From Microbacterium esteraromaticum (GTDB taxonomy: Bacteria; Actinomycetota; Actinomycetes; Actinomycetales; Microbacteriaceae), in NCBI RefSeq assembly GCF_016907315.1, contig NZ_JAFBBS010000001.1, forward strand, positions 1,612,001-1,676,000: DNA of 64,000 nucleotides. The letters are read 5' to 3'. The translations under genes and the position numbers were made by a program. This document shows, piece by piece, positions 34,053 to 43,009 of the stretch. A model generated the notes under the pieces. It worked only from the letters and a program-made list of their open reading frames with translations, was not told where the DNA came from and ran no database searches. Within the stretch, counting starts at the first letter, position 1; each line of letters opens with the position of its first letter.

Positions 34053-34173
34053 TGAGCACTCCAGGGTCGGGGGGCGTCGTCGCCCGGAGCGAGCGTAGGG
34101 ACGAACCGCCACGGCGGGTGGTACTTGGGCCGCCGAAACCAAGTTCCGGATCCCATGACACTCGGTTTCTGTA

Positions 34174-34195
34174 CGTTGTCAACAAAATCGTTGTC
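34174..34195. promoter_or_regulatory. Direct repeats in a divergent promoter region
   Basis: CGTTGTC occurs twice, 15 bp apart (34174-34180 and 34189-34195), around an AT-rich AACAAAAT. This is the least GC-rich part of the 194-bp gap between the heptad-repeat gene and the acyl-CoA synthetase gene. It could be a regulator site or promoter element; no regulator gene is adjacent. Confidence 0.35.
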
Positions 34196-34246
34196 GGCGC
34201 GGCTGAGTGAAGATGGAGGGGTCCGAATCGAGCAAGGGAGCCTTCG

Positions 34247-35974
34247 ATGACCCGCGCCGCCACCGCAGCGACCACCGCCATCCGCGAGATGCGCGACTTC
34301 CTCTTCGCGAACGGAGCCGACTACGACCGAGCCGTCGCCGGGTTCTCGTGGCCACAGGTCGACTCGTTCAACTTCGCCCTCGAGTGGTTCGACGTCGTCG
34401 CCGCCGAGATGCCCGACCGCCCCGCCGTGCAGATCGTGTCGGCCGATCTGACGGTGCGCACCTGGACGTACGGCGAACTCTCGGCCCGATCGGACCAGGT
34501 CGCCTGCTGGCTCCGCGACCTCGGCATCCGGCGGGGCGACCACCTGATCGTGATGCTGAACAACACGATCGAGCTGTGGGAGATCATGCTCGCGATCACC
34601 AAGATCGGTGCCATCGCGATTCCCACATCCACCCTGCTCTCGGCATCCGACCTCGCGTATCGGATCGCCCACGGCCGCGCGCGCGGCGTGGTCGCGCTGG
34701 GCGGGCTGGCCGGGCGGGTGGCGGATGCCTCGGACTCGGCCACCACGGATCTCGTGCGCATCGCCGTCGGCGAGGCGCCCGCCGAGTGGCACGACTTCGC
34801 CGCCTCGCACCACGCGAGCACGGCATTCGAGCCCGATGGTCCCACCCCGGCATCCGACACCGCCCTGCTCTACTTCACCAGCGGCACCACCAGCCGGCCC
34901 AAGCTCGTGCAGCACACCCACGTCTCGTACCCGGTGGGGCACCTGTCGACCATGTGGTGGCTGGGTGTGCGGCCGGACGACGTGCACCTGAACATCTCGT
35001 CGCCCGGCTGGGCGAAGCACGCCTGGTCGAGCTTCTACTCGCCGTTCCTCGCGGAGGCGACGGTCTTCGTCTACAACTACGAGCGCTTCGACGCGAACAC
35101 GCTCATGCAGGTGATGGACACCCACCGCGTGTCGACCTTCTGCGCGCCCCCGACGGTGTGGCGGATGCTGATCCAGGCCGACCTGAACCGGCTGAGCCAC
35201 CCGCCGCGCGAGCTCGTGGGCGCAGGTGAGCCGCTGAACCCCGAAGTCATCAGCCGGGTCCGCGACGCCTGGGGCTCGACCATCCGCGACGGCTTCGGGC
35301 AGACCGAGATGACGGCCTGCATCGGCAACTCCCCCGGCCAGGTGGTCAAGGACGGCTCCATGGGCCGGCCGCTGCCCGGCTATCCCGTCGTGCTGCTCGA
35401 CCCGGTCACCGGGCTGCCGGCCGATCGCGAAGGGGAGATCGCGCTCGACCTCGCCGAGCAGCCGCTGGGTCTGATGGCCGGGTACTACGAGGATCCGGAG
35501 AAGACCGCCGAGTCACGCGCCGGCGGCTATCACCACACCGGCGACATCGCGGTGCGCGACGACGACGGCTACCTCACCTACATCGGCCGCGCCGACGATG
35601 TCTTCAAGGCGTCGGACTACAAGATCTCGCCGTTCGAGCTCGAGTCCGTACTGCTCGAGCACGATCTCGTCATCGAGGCCGCTGTGGTGCCCAGCCCCGA
35701 CGAGACGCGGCTCGCCGTGCCGAAGGCGTACGTCTGCCTGCACGGCGATGCCGGCATGGGGGCCGACGCCGAGCGCGACGCCGCGGCGCAGATCTTCGCA
35801 TTCGCGCGCGAGCGCCTGTCATCGCACCTCTGGGTGCGCATCATCGAGTTCGTGCCCGAGTTGCCGAAGACCATCTCGGGCAAGATCCGCCGGGTCGAGC
35901 TGCGTGCGCGCGAGGCCGAGCGCGTGGCATCCGGAGATGTGGCTGGGCAGCAGTTCGACCGCGACCACCGGTAG
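34247..35974 (+). CDS. AMP-dependent acyl-CoA synthetase
   Basis: This 575-residue adenylate-forming enzyme activates a carboxylic acid with ATP and CoA. Core motifs are the P-loop YFTSGTTSRPK (about 210), DGFGQTEM (about 348), YHHTGD (about 427), the hinge IGRADDVFK and the C-terminal lysine in LPKTISGKIRR (about 545). Length and motifs suit an acetyl- or medium-chain acyl-CoA synthetase, and the substrate is not predictable. The ATG follows GCAAGGGAG. It converges with the gene at 35999. Confidence 0.9.
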   Translation: MTRAATAATTAIREMRDFLFANGADYDRAVAGFSWPQVDSFNFALEWFDVVAAEMPDRPAVQIVSADLTVRTWTYGELSARSDQVACWLRDLGIRRGDHLIVMLNNTIELWEIMLAITKIGAIAIPTSTLLSASDLAYRIAHGRARGVVALGGLAGRVADASDSATTDLVRIAVGEAPAEWHDFAASHHASTAFEPDGPTPASDTALLYFTSGTTSRPKLVQHTHVSYPVGHLSTMWWLGVRPDDVHLNISSPGWAKHAWSSFYSPFLAEATVFVYNYERFDANTLMQVMDTHRVSTFCAPPTVWRMLIQADLNRLSHPPRELVGAGEPLNPEVISRVRDAWGSTIRDGFGQTEMTACIGNSPGQVVKDGSMGRPLPGYPVVLLDPVTGLPADREGEIALDLAEQPLGLMAGYYEDPEKTAESRAGGYHHTGDIAVRDDDGYLTYIGRADDVFKASDYKISPFELESVLLEHDLVIEAAVVPSPDETRLAVPKAYVCLHGDAGMGADAERDAAAQIFAFARERLSSHLWVRIIEFVPELPKTISGKIRRVELRAREAERVASGDVAGQQFDRDHR

Positions 35975-35998
35975 CGACCGTTCGGCCCGCGCTGGGGG

Positions 35999-36445
35999 TC
36001 AGGAGGCGACGCGGACGGTCTCGGTGATCGCCCGTGCGGGGATGCTGCGCGCCGGGGTGCGAGGCGCGCCGGCGCGCGGCGACGCCTCTGCCGCCGGCGT
36101 CGCGGGCTCCTGCACCGCTGCGTGCACCTGGGTCTCCGCCGGAACAGTGGTGCGGGTCAGAGTGACGCCGCGGAACAGCCTCCGGAGCACAGCGCCGACG
36201 ACGAACGCCGCGACGAGAGCACCCACGGCGATGAGGAACGGCGTCCAGAGCATGGCGAACGATGCGCACAGGCTGAGCAGCGCGCCCACGATCCATACGC
36301 CGGCACCGCCGCCCGCGAGACCCGCCGAGCCCCGCGCGAGCGCGAAGGTCGTGATGAGCGCGCACACGACGGCCATCACCGCTCCGGCGATGCCGATCGG
36401 CACCAGGAACGACGCCAGTGTGTTGGTCACTGCGAGAGTGGACAT
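35999..36445 (-). CDS. Small membrane protein, unknown function
   Basis: This 148-residue protein has three membrane helices in residues about 10-95 (FLVPIGIAGAVMAVVCALITT and AFVVGAVL among them), followed by a disordered, Ala/Pro/Arg-rich tail. Start choice is uncertain: in-frame ATGs exist further upstream, but ATG 36445 begins directly before the first helix. No family is recognised. Confidence 0.55.
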   Translation of the reverse strand: MSTLAVTNTLASFLVPIGIAGAVMAVVCALITTFALARGSAGLAGGGAGVWIVGALLSLCASFAMLWTPFLIAVGALVAAFVVGAVLRRLFRGVTLTRTTVPAETQVHAAVQEPATPAAEASPRAGAPRTPARSIPARAITETVRVAS

Positions 36446-36607
36446 TCTCGACCCCCCGGTCATCCGCACACCGCCCCCCGGCGTGCTTCTGGGATCAAGG
36501 TTACGCGGGGAGATCCCATCCATGCGTCAGCCGAGGGAACGATTCGGCATCATCCTGAGGGATGACGCGTGAACGGCGCATGACGAGGTGCGCGCTGCCC
36601 TGCGAGG

Positions 36608-38098
36608 TCAGCGCGGGCGCCGCGGGAGGCGCGGCAGACGAAGGGCGCTGAGGCGCGGAGCGACCACGGGCACCGGGGCCGTGAACACCGCATCCACCAT
36701 CCTCGACCCCTCAGCGGGGCCGATGACGGCGATCGGCGTGGTCAGGGTCGTCTCGACCGGCTCCACGGGCATGCGGGCGAAGCCGCGGTGCGCCGCGACG
36801 TAGGCCGGCACGAGGATCGCGACCGCGCCGATCCACGCGAGCGGATTGCTCATCGCGACCCCCGCGAAGTCGAACATCGCGCCGAGCACGATCGCTGCGA
36901 CGACGCGGGCGATCAGCTCGATCACCCCGGTCACCGTCGGCACGAGCACCCTGCCGACTCCCTGCAGCACACCGCGCAGCACGAACAGCACTCCGAGCAC
37001 CCAGTACGTCACCCCGTTGATGATCAGCATCTGGTGCGCGAGATCGACCACGTCATCCGAGCCGTCGCCGACGAACAGCCGCACGACCGCCTGACCGAAG
37101 GCGATCATGATCACACCCAGCACGGCCGAGGTGATGACGGCCATCCACAGCGCCTGGATCGTGCCGCGGCGGATGCGGTCGGGGCGGCGGGCACCGAGGT
37201 TCTGCGCCGCGTACATCGATGCGGCCAGGCCCAGTGACGCGAGGAAGGCCACGGCGAGACTGTCGACGCGCGACGCCGCGGTGTAGGCGGCCACGGCCTC
37301 GGCGCCCAGCATGTTCAGCGCGACCTGCACGACGAGCGCGCCGATCGCGATGATCGACGCCTGGAAGCCCATCGGCAGACCCAGCCGCAGGTGCTCGGCG
37401 ACCTCGGCGCGGCTGATCCTCCAATCGGCGCGGTGCACGTGCAGCACAGGCAGCCGGCGCCACAGGTAGCCCAGGCACAGCAGCACGGAGATGGCCTGCG
37501 CGATGACCGTCGCCCAGGCCGCGCCGGCCACGCCCCAGCCGAGCGGGCCCACCATCAGGATCACGAGGCCCACGTTGAGTCCGCACGAGATCACGAGGAA
37601 CACCAGAGGGGTCGTGGAGTCGCCGATCGAGCGGATGATCGCCGCGAGGTAGTTGAAGAACATGATCGTGCTGCCGCCGATGAAGGTCACCTGCGTGAAG
37701 ACGGTGGCCTCGGCGAGCAGCTCCGGAGGGGTCTGCAGCAGCTCGAGGCACGGCTGCGCGATGAGCGGGCCCAGCACTGTGAGGATCACGCTGGTGGCGG
37801 CCGTCAGCAGGGTGCCGGTGGCGACCGAGCGGCTCACGCCACGGGCATCCCCCGCGCCGAACGCCTGGGCGGTCGGGATCGCGAACCCGCTCGCGAGACC
37901 CCACGCGAAGCCGATGATGAGGAAGATGAGGCTGCCGGTCGCGCCGACCGCGGCGAGCGAGTCGACGCCGAGCCAGCGACCCACGACGATCGTGTCGACG
38001 AACTGGTACAGCTGCTGCACGACGTTGCCGATGAGCAGGGGCACGGAGAACAGCAGGATGACGCGCCAGGGGCGGCCCGTGATGAGGGTGGTGGCCAT
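36608..38098 (-). CDS. MATE-family efflux transporter
   Basis: This 496-residue protein has twelve helices in two MatE repeats. The first helix pair carries VPLLIGNVVQQLYQFVDTIVVG, and the repeat recurs near residue 240 (LGLPMGFQASIIAIGALVVQ). MATE proteins exchange drugs or metabolites for sodium or protons. A Pro/Arg-rich tail follows the last helix. ATG 38098 is chosen because it directly precedes the conserved start; longer reading-frame starts upstream would add a low-complexity leader. Confidence 0.9.
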   Translation of the reverse strand: MATTLITGRPWRVILLFSVPLLIGNVVQQLYQFVDTIVVGRWLGVDSLAAVGATGSLIFLIIGFAWGLASGFAIPTAQAFGAGDARGVSRSVATGTLLTAATSVILTVLGPLIAQPCLELLQTPPELLAEATVFTQVTFIGGSTIMFFNYLAAIIRSIGDSTTPLVFLVISCGLNVGLVILMVGPLGWGVAGAAWATVIAQAISVLLCLGYLWRRLPVLHVHRADWRISRAEVAEHLRLGLPMGFQASIIAIGALVVQVALNMLGAEAVAAYTAASRVDSLAVAFLASLGLAASMYAAQNLGARRPDRIRRGTIQALWMAVITSAVLGVIMIAFGQAVVRLFVGDGSDDVVDLAHQMLIINGVTYWVLGVLFVLRGVLQGVGRVLVPTVTGVIELIARVVAAIVLGAMFDFAGVAMSNPLAWIGAVAILVPAYVAAHRGFARMPVEPVETTLTTPIAVIGPAEGSRMVDAVFTAPVPVVAPRLSALRLPRLPRRPR

Positions 38099-38295
38099 GA
38101 TGATCCGGAGAGAGGCTGAGGGGGCTGAGCCGAGAGTGCCGGCAAAAAGACGGCGGCACCGTGGATCGTCACGGCGCCGCTCTGCACAGTCTATCGAAAC
38201 GATTCGACGAGGTCGAGGACGAGCCACGTATTTCTTTCGCGCCCCCAGCGCCAGGGGCTTGCCCGCAGTCGGCGTCGTCGGATAGTCCGGATGCC

Positions 38296-39264
38296 ATGAC
38301 CCGACTGCGTCGAAGCGATCCGCACTCCCCCGGCATCCGGCGCGTGCGGCACGGGCGCGGGTACCGTTTCCTCGGCGCCGACGGCGCCCCCATCGACGAT
38401 CCGGAGCTGCTCGAGCGCCTGCGGGCCCTCGTCGTGCCGCCCGCGTGGAACGACGTGTGGATGTGCCCCTACGCGAACGGGCACATCCTCGCGACGGGGA
38501 TCGACGCCGCCGGGCGCCGCCAGTACATCTACCACCCCGCATGGCATGAGCGGATGGCGCGCGAGAAGTTCGACCGCATGCTGCAGCTCGCCGAGGTGCT
38601 CCCCGCCGCCAGGGGAGGCGTGACTCGCGACCTGCGCACCGACGGGTTCGGCCGGCCGCGGCTGCTCGCCGGGGCATTCCGGATGCTCGACTCGGCCCTG
38701 CTGCGCGTCGGATCCGAGCAGTACGCCAAGGCCCACGGCAGCATCGGCCTGGTCACTCTGCGCGGTTCGCACGCCCGCGTGCGCGGCGGCCGGTTCGTCG
38801 AGCTGCGCTTTCCCGGCAAGAGCGGACAGCCGTGGGAATCGGAGGTCGACGACGCCGACCTCGCCGTGCTCATCACGGGACTCAAGCGCCGGGGCGGACG
38901 CTCGCTGCTGCTGAGCTGGCAGGACGACGCAGGGGCGGACTGGCATCCGCTTCGCGCCGCCGACATCAACGACGACGTGCGGATGCGCACCGGCGGCGAC
39001 TTCACCGCCAAGGACTTCCGCACGCTGCACGGCACCATCTCCGCCGCCGTCGCCCTCGCCGAGATCGGTCTCAAGCCGTCGGCCACGGCGCGCTCGCGCG
39101 CCGCATCGCAGGCAGTTCGCGTCGCGGCATCCGCTCTGGGCAACACCCCCACCGTCGCCCGCGCGAGCTACATCGACCCCCGCGTCTTCGACCTGTACGA
39201 CGAGGGTGTCGTCGTCGACCCGTCGCGGCGCGTCGAAGGCCAGCTGATCGAGCTGTTCGGCTGA
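38296..39264 (+). CDS. DNA topoisomerase IB
   Basis: This 322-residue poxvirus-like type IB topoisomerase relaxes supercoils through a 3'-phosphotyrosine. The N-terminal DNA-binding domain spans about residues 1-90 (RVRHGRGYRFLGADG, VPPAWNDVWMCPYANGHI). The catalytic domain includes the DVRMRTGGDFTAKDFRTLHGT segment with catalytic arginine and lysine, and the active-site tyrosine in NTPTVARASYIDPRVFD (about residue 296). ATG 38296 lacks a strong ribosome site. The gene stands alone. Confidence 0.9.
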   Translation: MTRLRRSDPHSPGIRRVRHGRGYRFLGADGAPIDDPELLERLRALVVPPAWNDVWMCPYANGHILATGIDAAGRRQYIYHPAWHERMAREKFDRMLQLAEVLPAARGGVTRDLRTDGFGRPRLLAGAFRMLDSALLRVGSEQYAKAHGSIGLVTLRGSHARVRGGRFVELRFPGKSGQPWESEVDDADLAVLITGLKRRGGRSLLLSWQDDAGADWHPLRAADINDDVRMRTGGDFTAKDFRTLHGTISAAVALAEIGLKPSATARSRAASQAVRVAASALGNTPTVARASYIDPRVFDLYDEGVVVDPSRRVEGQLIELFG

Positions 39265-39332
39265 CCCTGTCAACCCGGTCGGCGAACCGCATGCCCTGGT
39301 CTAGCGTCGCCTGACACGACGAAGGAGGAGCG

Positions 39333-39563
39333 ATGCGCGACGACACGTCAGCCGAAGAGCTCGGCACGGAGGAGAACACCGCGGGCGACGGCCGCGACGA
39401 GGGGCTGCAGACGACCGAGACCAGCGGCCGGTCGGGCGGCGGCGACCACCCGAGCCAGGCCGAGGGCGAGGATCCGAACGACCCGCCTCAGCGGCCCGAC
39501 CCCGACACCGACGGCCACCCGTCGCAGGCGGAGGGCGAGGGCACGGATTCCTCGCGGTCATAA
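39333..39563 (+). CDS. Small acidic disordered protein
   Basis: This 76-residue, highly charged protein is rich in Asp, Glu, Gly, Ser and Thr, with no hydrophobic core. It contains an internal duplication, DHPSQAEGE and GHPSQAEGE. A very good ribosome site (AAGGAGGAG) precedes the ATG, which supports translation. No function can be assigned. Its stop lies inside the palindromic element at 39558. Confidence 0.6.
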   Translation: MRDDTSAEELGTEENTAGDGRDEGLQTTETSGRSGGGDHPSQAEGEDPNDPPQRPDPDTDGHPSQAEGEGTDSSRS

Positions 39564-39639
39564 CTCAGGCGATCCGCTGCGGAACCGGGTCCGCGGGCGC
39601 CGAATCGGCGGCCTCCGGCCCGGTTCTCCTGAGTTGTGA
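39558..39639. repeat. Palindromic repeat family 2, copy 2
   Basis: The outer arms TCATAACTCAGG (39558-39569) and CCTGAGTTGTGA (39628-39639) pair with one mismatch. Inside, ACCGGG pairs with CCCGGT, and CGCCG with CGGCG. It overlaps the stop of the preceding small gene and may terminate its transcript. The ends share CAACTCAGG with the element at 19756. Confidence 0.6.
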
Positions 39640-39688
39640 GCGCAACACCTCCGCGCTCGGCTCGTCGAGACAGGAGGAAGATGGTGGG

Positions 39689-40486
39689 GTGGTCGACATC
39701 CTCTCCGCTCTCACCAAGATGCCCGAGCCCCAGTACATCGAGGTCGGCGACGGCGTCGGCCTCGCGACGTACTCGTGGGGCGATCCGGACGGACCGACGG
39801 TCGTGCTCGTGCACGGATTCGCGTCGAGCACGGCTGACACCTGGGTGCACACCGGATGGGTGCGGATGCTCGAGCGCGAGGGCTTCCTCATCATCGGCAT
39901 CGACCAGCGGGGCCACGGGGCCAGCCAGAAGCCGCACGACGCCGCCGGCTACACGGTGCGCAACCTCGCGCGCGACGTCGAGGCGGTGCTCGACACGTTC
40001 CTCGTCGACGAGGCGCTGTACGCCGGATACTCGCTAGGGGCCAGGGTCGGCTGGCAGGTCGCGCTCGACCTCGCCGACCGCGTGCCGCGGGCGGTGCTCG
40101 GCGGCGTACCGGACGGCATCCCGCTCGACCGGCTCGACACCGATCAGGTGCGCCGGTACGCCGACGACGGCACACCCGTCACCGACCCGGTCACGCAGAA
40201 CTACATCGCGCTGGCCGAGCGGGTGCCGGGGAACGACCTGTACGCGCTGCTGGCCCTCGCGGAGGGCATGCGCGACTCACGATCGATCGACCCAGATCCT
40301 GCCCACGCCCCGCAGCAGCCCGTGCTGTTCGCGACCGGCTCGCAGGACGCCGTGCTCGACGGCTCGCGCAGGCTCGCCGACGCCGCGGCCCAGGCGTCGT
40401 TCTTCGAGATCCCCGGGCGCCACCACTTCAACGCACCAGGAGCGAAGGCGTTCCGGATGGCGGCACTGGAGTTCCTGAAGGGCTGA
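39689..40486 (+). CDS. Alpha/beta-hydrolase
   Basis: This 265-residue alpha/beta-hydrolase shows the oxyanion region VLVHGFASS (about 40), DQRGHGAS (about 73), the nucleophile elbow AGYSLGA (serine at about 112), a late aspartate in SQDAVLDG and the catalytic histidine in PGRHHFNAPG (about 248). It is probably an esterase or C-C hydrolase of unknown substrate. GTG 39689 follows AGGAGG. A nearer ATG (39719) would drop ten residues. Confidence 0.85.
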   Translation: MVDILSALTKMPEPQYIEVGDGVGLATYSWGDPDGPTVVLVHGFASSTADTWVHTGWVRMLEREGFLIIGIDQRGHGASQKPHDAAGYTVRNLARDVEAVLDTFLVDEALYAGYSLGARVGWQVALDLADRVPRAVLGGVPDGIPLDRLDTDQVRRYADDGTPVTDPVTQNYIALAERVPGNDLYALLALAEGMRDSRSIDPDPAHAPQQPVLFATGSQDAVLDGSRRLADAAAQASFFEIPGRHHFNAPGAKAFRMAALEFLKG

Positions 40487-40521
40487 CCCGTTTCCCGCGG
40501 CTCGCACCGCGCGTCTAACGT

Positions 40522-41436
40522 GTGAAGGTGACCTTCGACGGCCCGCTCTCGGCATCCGCGTACGAGCTGCTCGGCGTGGCGGCGAGCGCCGACGACGACG
40601 AGCTGCGCCGAGCGTACCGGTTGCGACTGCGGCAGACGCACCCCGACACCGGCGGCGACGCCGGGCTGTTCATCCGCGTGCAGCGGGCGTGGGAGCTGAT
40701 CGGCACGCCGGAGGCGCGTGCTCGATACGACCGCGCGAGCGGATCGTGGGCTGCGCCATCGGCATCCGGTCGCCGCTCGGGCACCCGGCCGGGAACCCGG
40801 TCGTACGGCACAGCCGGTGCGTGGCACCGGCTGCGGTACCTGCAGCTGCTGACCGATCACCTGGATCGCCCCGTGAGCGCACGCGAGGCTGTCGACCCCG
40901 CCGTCGTGCGAGCGGCGCCGTGGCAGGCGAGGCGGATGCTGGCCGAGGCCCTCTCCGAGGAGGCGACCGCCTCGACGATCGACGACCTCGGCATCGGGTT
41001 CACCGCCTGGCACGACCTGGTGGCGGGAGCTGATGCCGCGCAGAAGCTGTCGCACGCGGTGCTGGGCCCTGCCGGGCTGTACGGCCTCGCATCGGAGGAC
41101 TTCGGCGACGCCGTCCGCTTCCGCCAGGGCGAGGTGATCGGCGCGACCGTCGGCGGCGAGACGCCGATCGCCGATCTGCTGTCGCGGGTGCGTGCGATCT
41201 CGCGCGCCGCCCGGGTGCGGTTCGCCGGCGCGATCCTGATACTTCCCGACGAGCAGCTCGACGAGGCTGTGACGGTGCTCGGATCGGTGCGCGGCGTGCT
41301 CGTCGCGGTCGTTCGGCGCAGCGCGCTGCGCACGGTGCTGCGCGGCGGCATCCCCGGCGCCAGACCCCTCGGCGCAGTCGAGGCGTTCGATGTGCGCACC
41401 CGCCTTCCGCAGGCTGCGCGCGTGCTGGTGCCGTGA
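40522..41436 (+). CDS. J-domain protein
   Basis: This 304-residue protein has an N-terminal J domain (about residues 10-70: SAYELLGVAASADDDELRRA, then the HPD tripeptide in RQTHPDTGG). The remaining 220 residues are unlike classical DnaJ: there is no Gly/Phe region or zinc finger, and the C-terminal domain is predicted to be globular. It could direct a DnaK-type chaperone to a specific client. The start is GTG 40522 or GTG 40528. Confidence 0.75.
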   Translation: MKVTFDGPLSASAYELLGVAASADDDELRRAYRLRLRQTHPDTGGDAGLFIRVQRAWELIGTPEARARYDRASGSWAAPSASGRRSGTRPGTRSYGTAGAWHRLRYLQLLTDHLDRPVSAREAVDPAVVRAAPWQARRMLAEALSEEATASTIDDLGIGFTAWHDLVAGADAAQKLSHAVLGPAGLYGLASEDFGDAVRFRQGEVIGATVGGETPIADLLSRVRAISRAARVRFAGAILILPDEQLDEAVTVLGSVRGVLVAVVRRSALRTVLRGGIPGARPLGAVEAFDVRTRLPQAARVLVP

Positions 41437-41486
41437 CGACGCTGTGCCGCTGGTGAGGTGTCGGATGCCCGTGCTTTGATGTGCGC

Positions 41487-42260
41487 ATGACCACCGCGAC
41501 CTCTGCAGACGGCACCTCCATCGCATTCCACACGCGAGGCGACGGGCCCACCGTCGTCATCGTGAACGGCGCCCTGTCGACGGCCGCCGACGCCGCGCCC
41601 CTGGCCGATGCCCTCGTCGAGGCCGGCTTCCGCGCTGTCACGTGGGACCGGCGGGCGCGGGGCGGAAGCGGCGACCGAGACGGTTCGGGTCCGGATGACG
41701 AAGTCGCCGACCTTGCCGCGGTGATCGCCGCCGCCGGCGGGGCGGATGCTGTGCTCGGGCACTCCTCCGGTGCGGTGCTGGCGCTGTACGCCGCATCGCA
41801 GGGTGTGCCGACGGGGGCGCTGTTCCTCTCAGAGCCGCCTATCGATTTCGATGGCTCGGGGTACGGCCCCGAGCTCGCCGACCGCCTGCAGGCTCTCGTC
41901 GACGGCGGCCGGCCGAGCGACGCCGTCGCGACCTTCCAGCTCGATGCCATCGGACTGCCGAGCGAGATGGTCGACGCGGGCCGGACGAACGGGATGCTGG
42001 ATGCGCTCGCTCCCCTCGGGCAGTCGACGGTGTACGACGTGCGCCTCACATCGCGCGTGCGGCAGCCGGACGCGGAGCTGCTCGCCGTCGAGGGGCCGGT
42101 CACGGTGCTGCGCGGTGCGCAGACCTTCCCCTTCCTGATCGGGTCGTCGGATCGGCTGGCCGCCGAGATCGCCGGCGCCGAACGGGTGATCGTGCCCGAG
42201 TCGGTCATGCACCGCCCCGACCCGGCGGCGACGGCGCGGGTGGTCGCCGAGCGGATCTGA
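41487..42260 (+). CDS. Alpha/beta-hydrolase
   Basis: This 257-residue alpha/beta-hydrolase has VIVNGALST (oxyanion region, about 28), WDRRARGGSGD (about 53), the nucleophile elbow LGHSSGA (about 92) and a histidine in ESVMHRPDP near the end. It resembles small esterases/lipases annotated around antibiotic or regulator genes; no substrate is evident. ATG 41487 is preferred. The next gene starts 25 bp after its stop. Confidence 0.82.
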   Translation: MTTATSADGTSIAFHTRGDGPTVVIVNGALSTAADAAPLADALVEAGFRAVTWDRRARGGSGDRDGSGPDDEVADLAAVIAAAGGADAVLGHSSGAVLALYAASQGVPTGALFLSEPPIDFDGSGYGPELADRLQALVDGGRPSDAVATFQLDAIGLPSEMVDAGRTNGMLDALAPLGQSTVYDVRLTSRVRQPDAELLAVEGPVTVLRGAQTFPFLIGSSDRLAAEIAGAERVIVPESVMHRPDPAATARVVAERI

Positions 42261-42285
42261 CCGCATCGCGGGTTACGGTGAGAGC

Positions 42286-42942
42286 GTGGATGCCACCGAC
42301 CCGCTGCCCGATCACCCCGCCCCCGACGCGCCGCAGGGCAAGCTCGTGCTGCTGCGTCATGGCGAGACGGAGTGGTCGCGCACAGGCAGGCACACCGGAC
42401 TCACCGACATCCCGCTGACCGAGCACGGCGAGGATCTCGCGCGCGCCGCGGGTGAGCTGGTGAAGGGGTACGACTTCGGCCTCGTTCTGAGCTCGCCGCT
42501 GCAGCGCGCAAGGCGCACGGCCGAGCTGGCAGGGCTCGACGCCGGCATCGACCCGCTGCTCGTCGAGTGGGACTACGGCGGGTACGAGGGTCGGACGACC
42601 AAAGAGATCCGTGAAGAGCTCGGCTACAACTGGACGACCTTCGCCCACGGCGTGATCCGCGGCGAGACCCCCGGCGAGACGGTCGAAGAGGTCGCAGCCC
42701 GAGCATCGCGCGTGCTCACCAGGGTGCTGCCGGCCATGGCATCCGGAGATGTCGCTCTCGTCGCGCACGGCCACTACCTGCGCATCCTCACCGCCGTGTT
42801 CCTGCGGCAGGCGCCGCGATTCGCGGCGTCGATCTCACTCGACGCCGGGTCGGTGTCGGTACTCGGGTTCGCACGGGAGCAGCCCGCGATCCTCGCGTGG
42901 AACCACGGGCCGCAGCTGCCGATGAAGCCCGCGGAGTCGTGA
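42286..42942 (+). CDS. Histidine phosphatase family protein
   Basis: This 218-residue phosphoglycerate-mutase-like phosphatase has the phosphohistidine motif LLRHGETEWS (about residue 24) and the second catalytic histidine in LVAHGHYLRI (about 163). The motifs SSPLQRARRTAEL and ELGYNWTTFAHG fit acid phosphatases of this clan. The substrate is unknown. The GTG start lies close to a possible promoter and may be leaderless. Confidence 0.87.
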   Translation: MDATDPLPDHPAPDAPQGKLVLLRHGETEWSRTGRHTGLTDIPLTEHGEDLARAAGELVKGYDFGLVLSSPLQRARRTAELAGLDAGIDPLLVEWDYGGYEGRTTKEIREELGYNWTTFAHGVIRGETPGETVEEVAARASRVLTRVLPAMASGDVALVAHGHYLRILTAVFLRQAPRFAASISLDAGSVSVLGFAREQPAILAWNHGPQLPMKPAES

Positions 42943-43009
42943 CGCCACCCCCTGCCTGAGTTCCCGAGGCGCTGATACTGTTCGGGCATCACCGACCCGA
43001 AGGATCACC

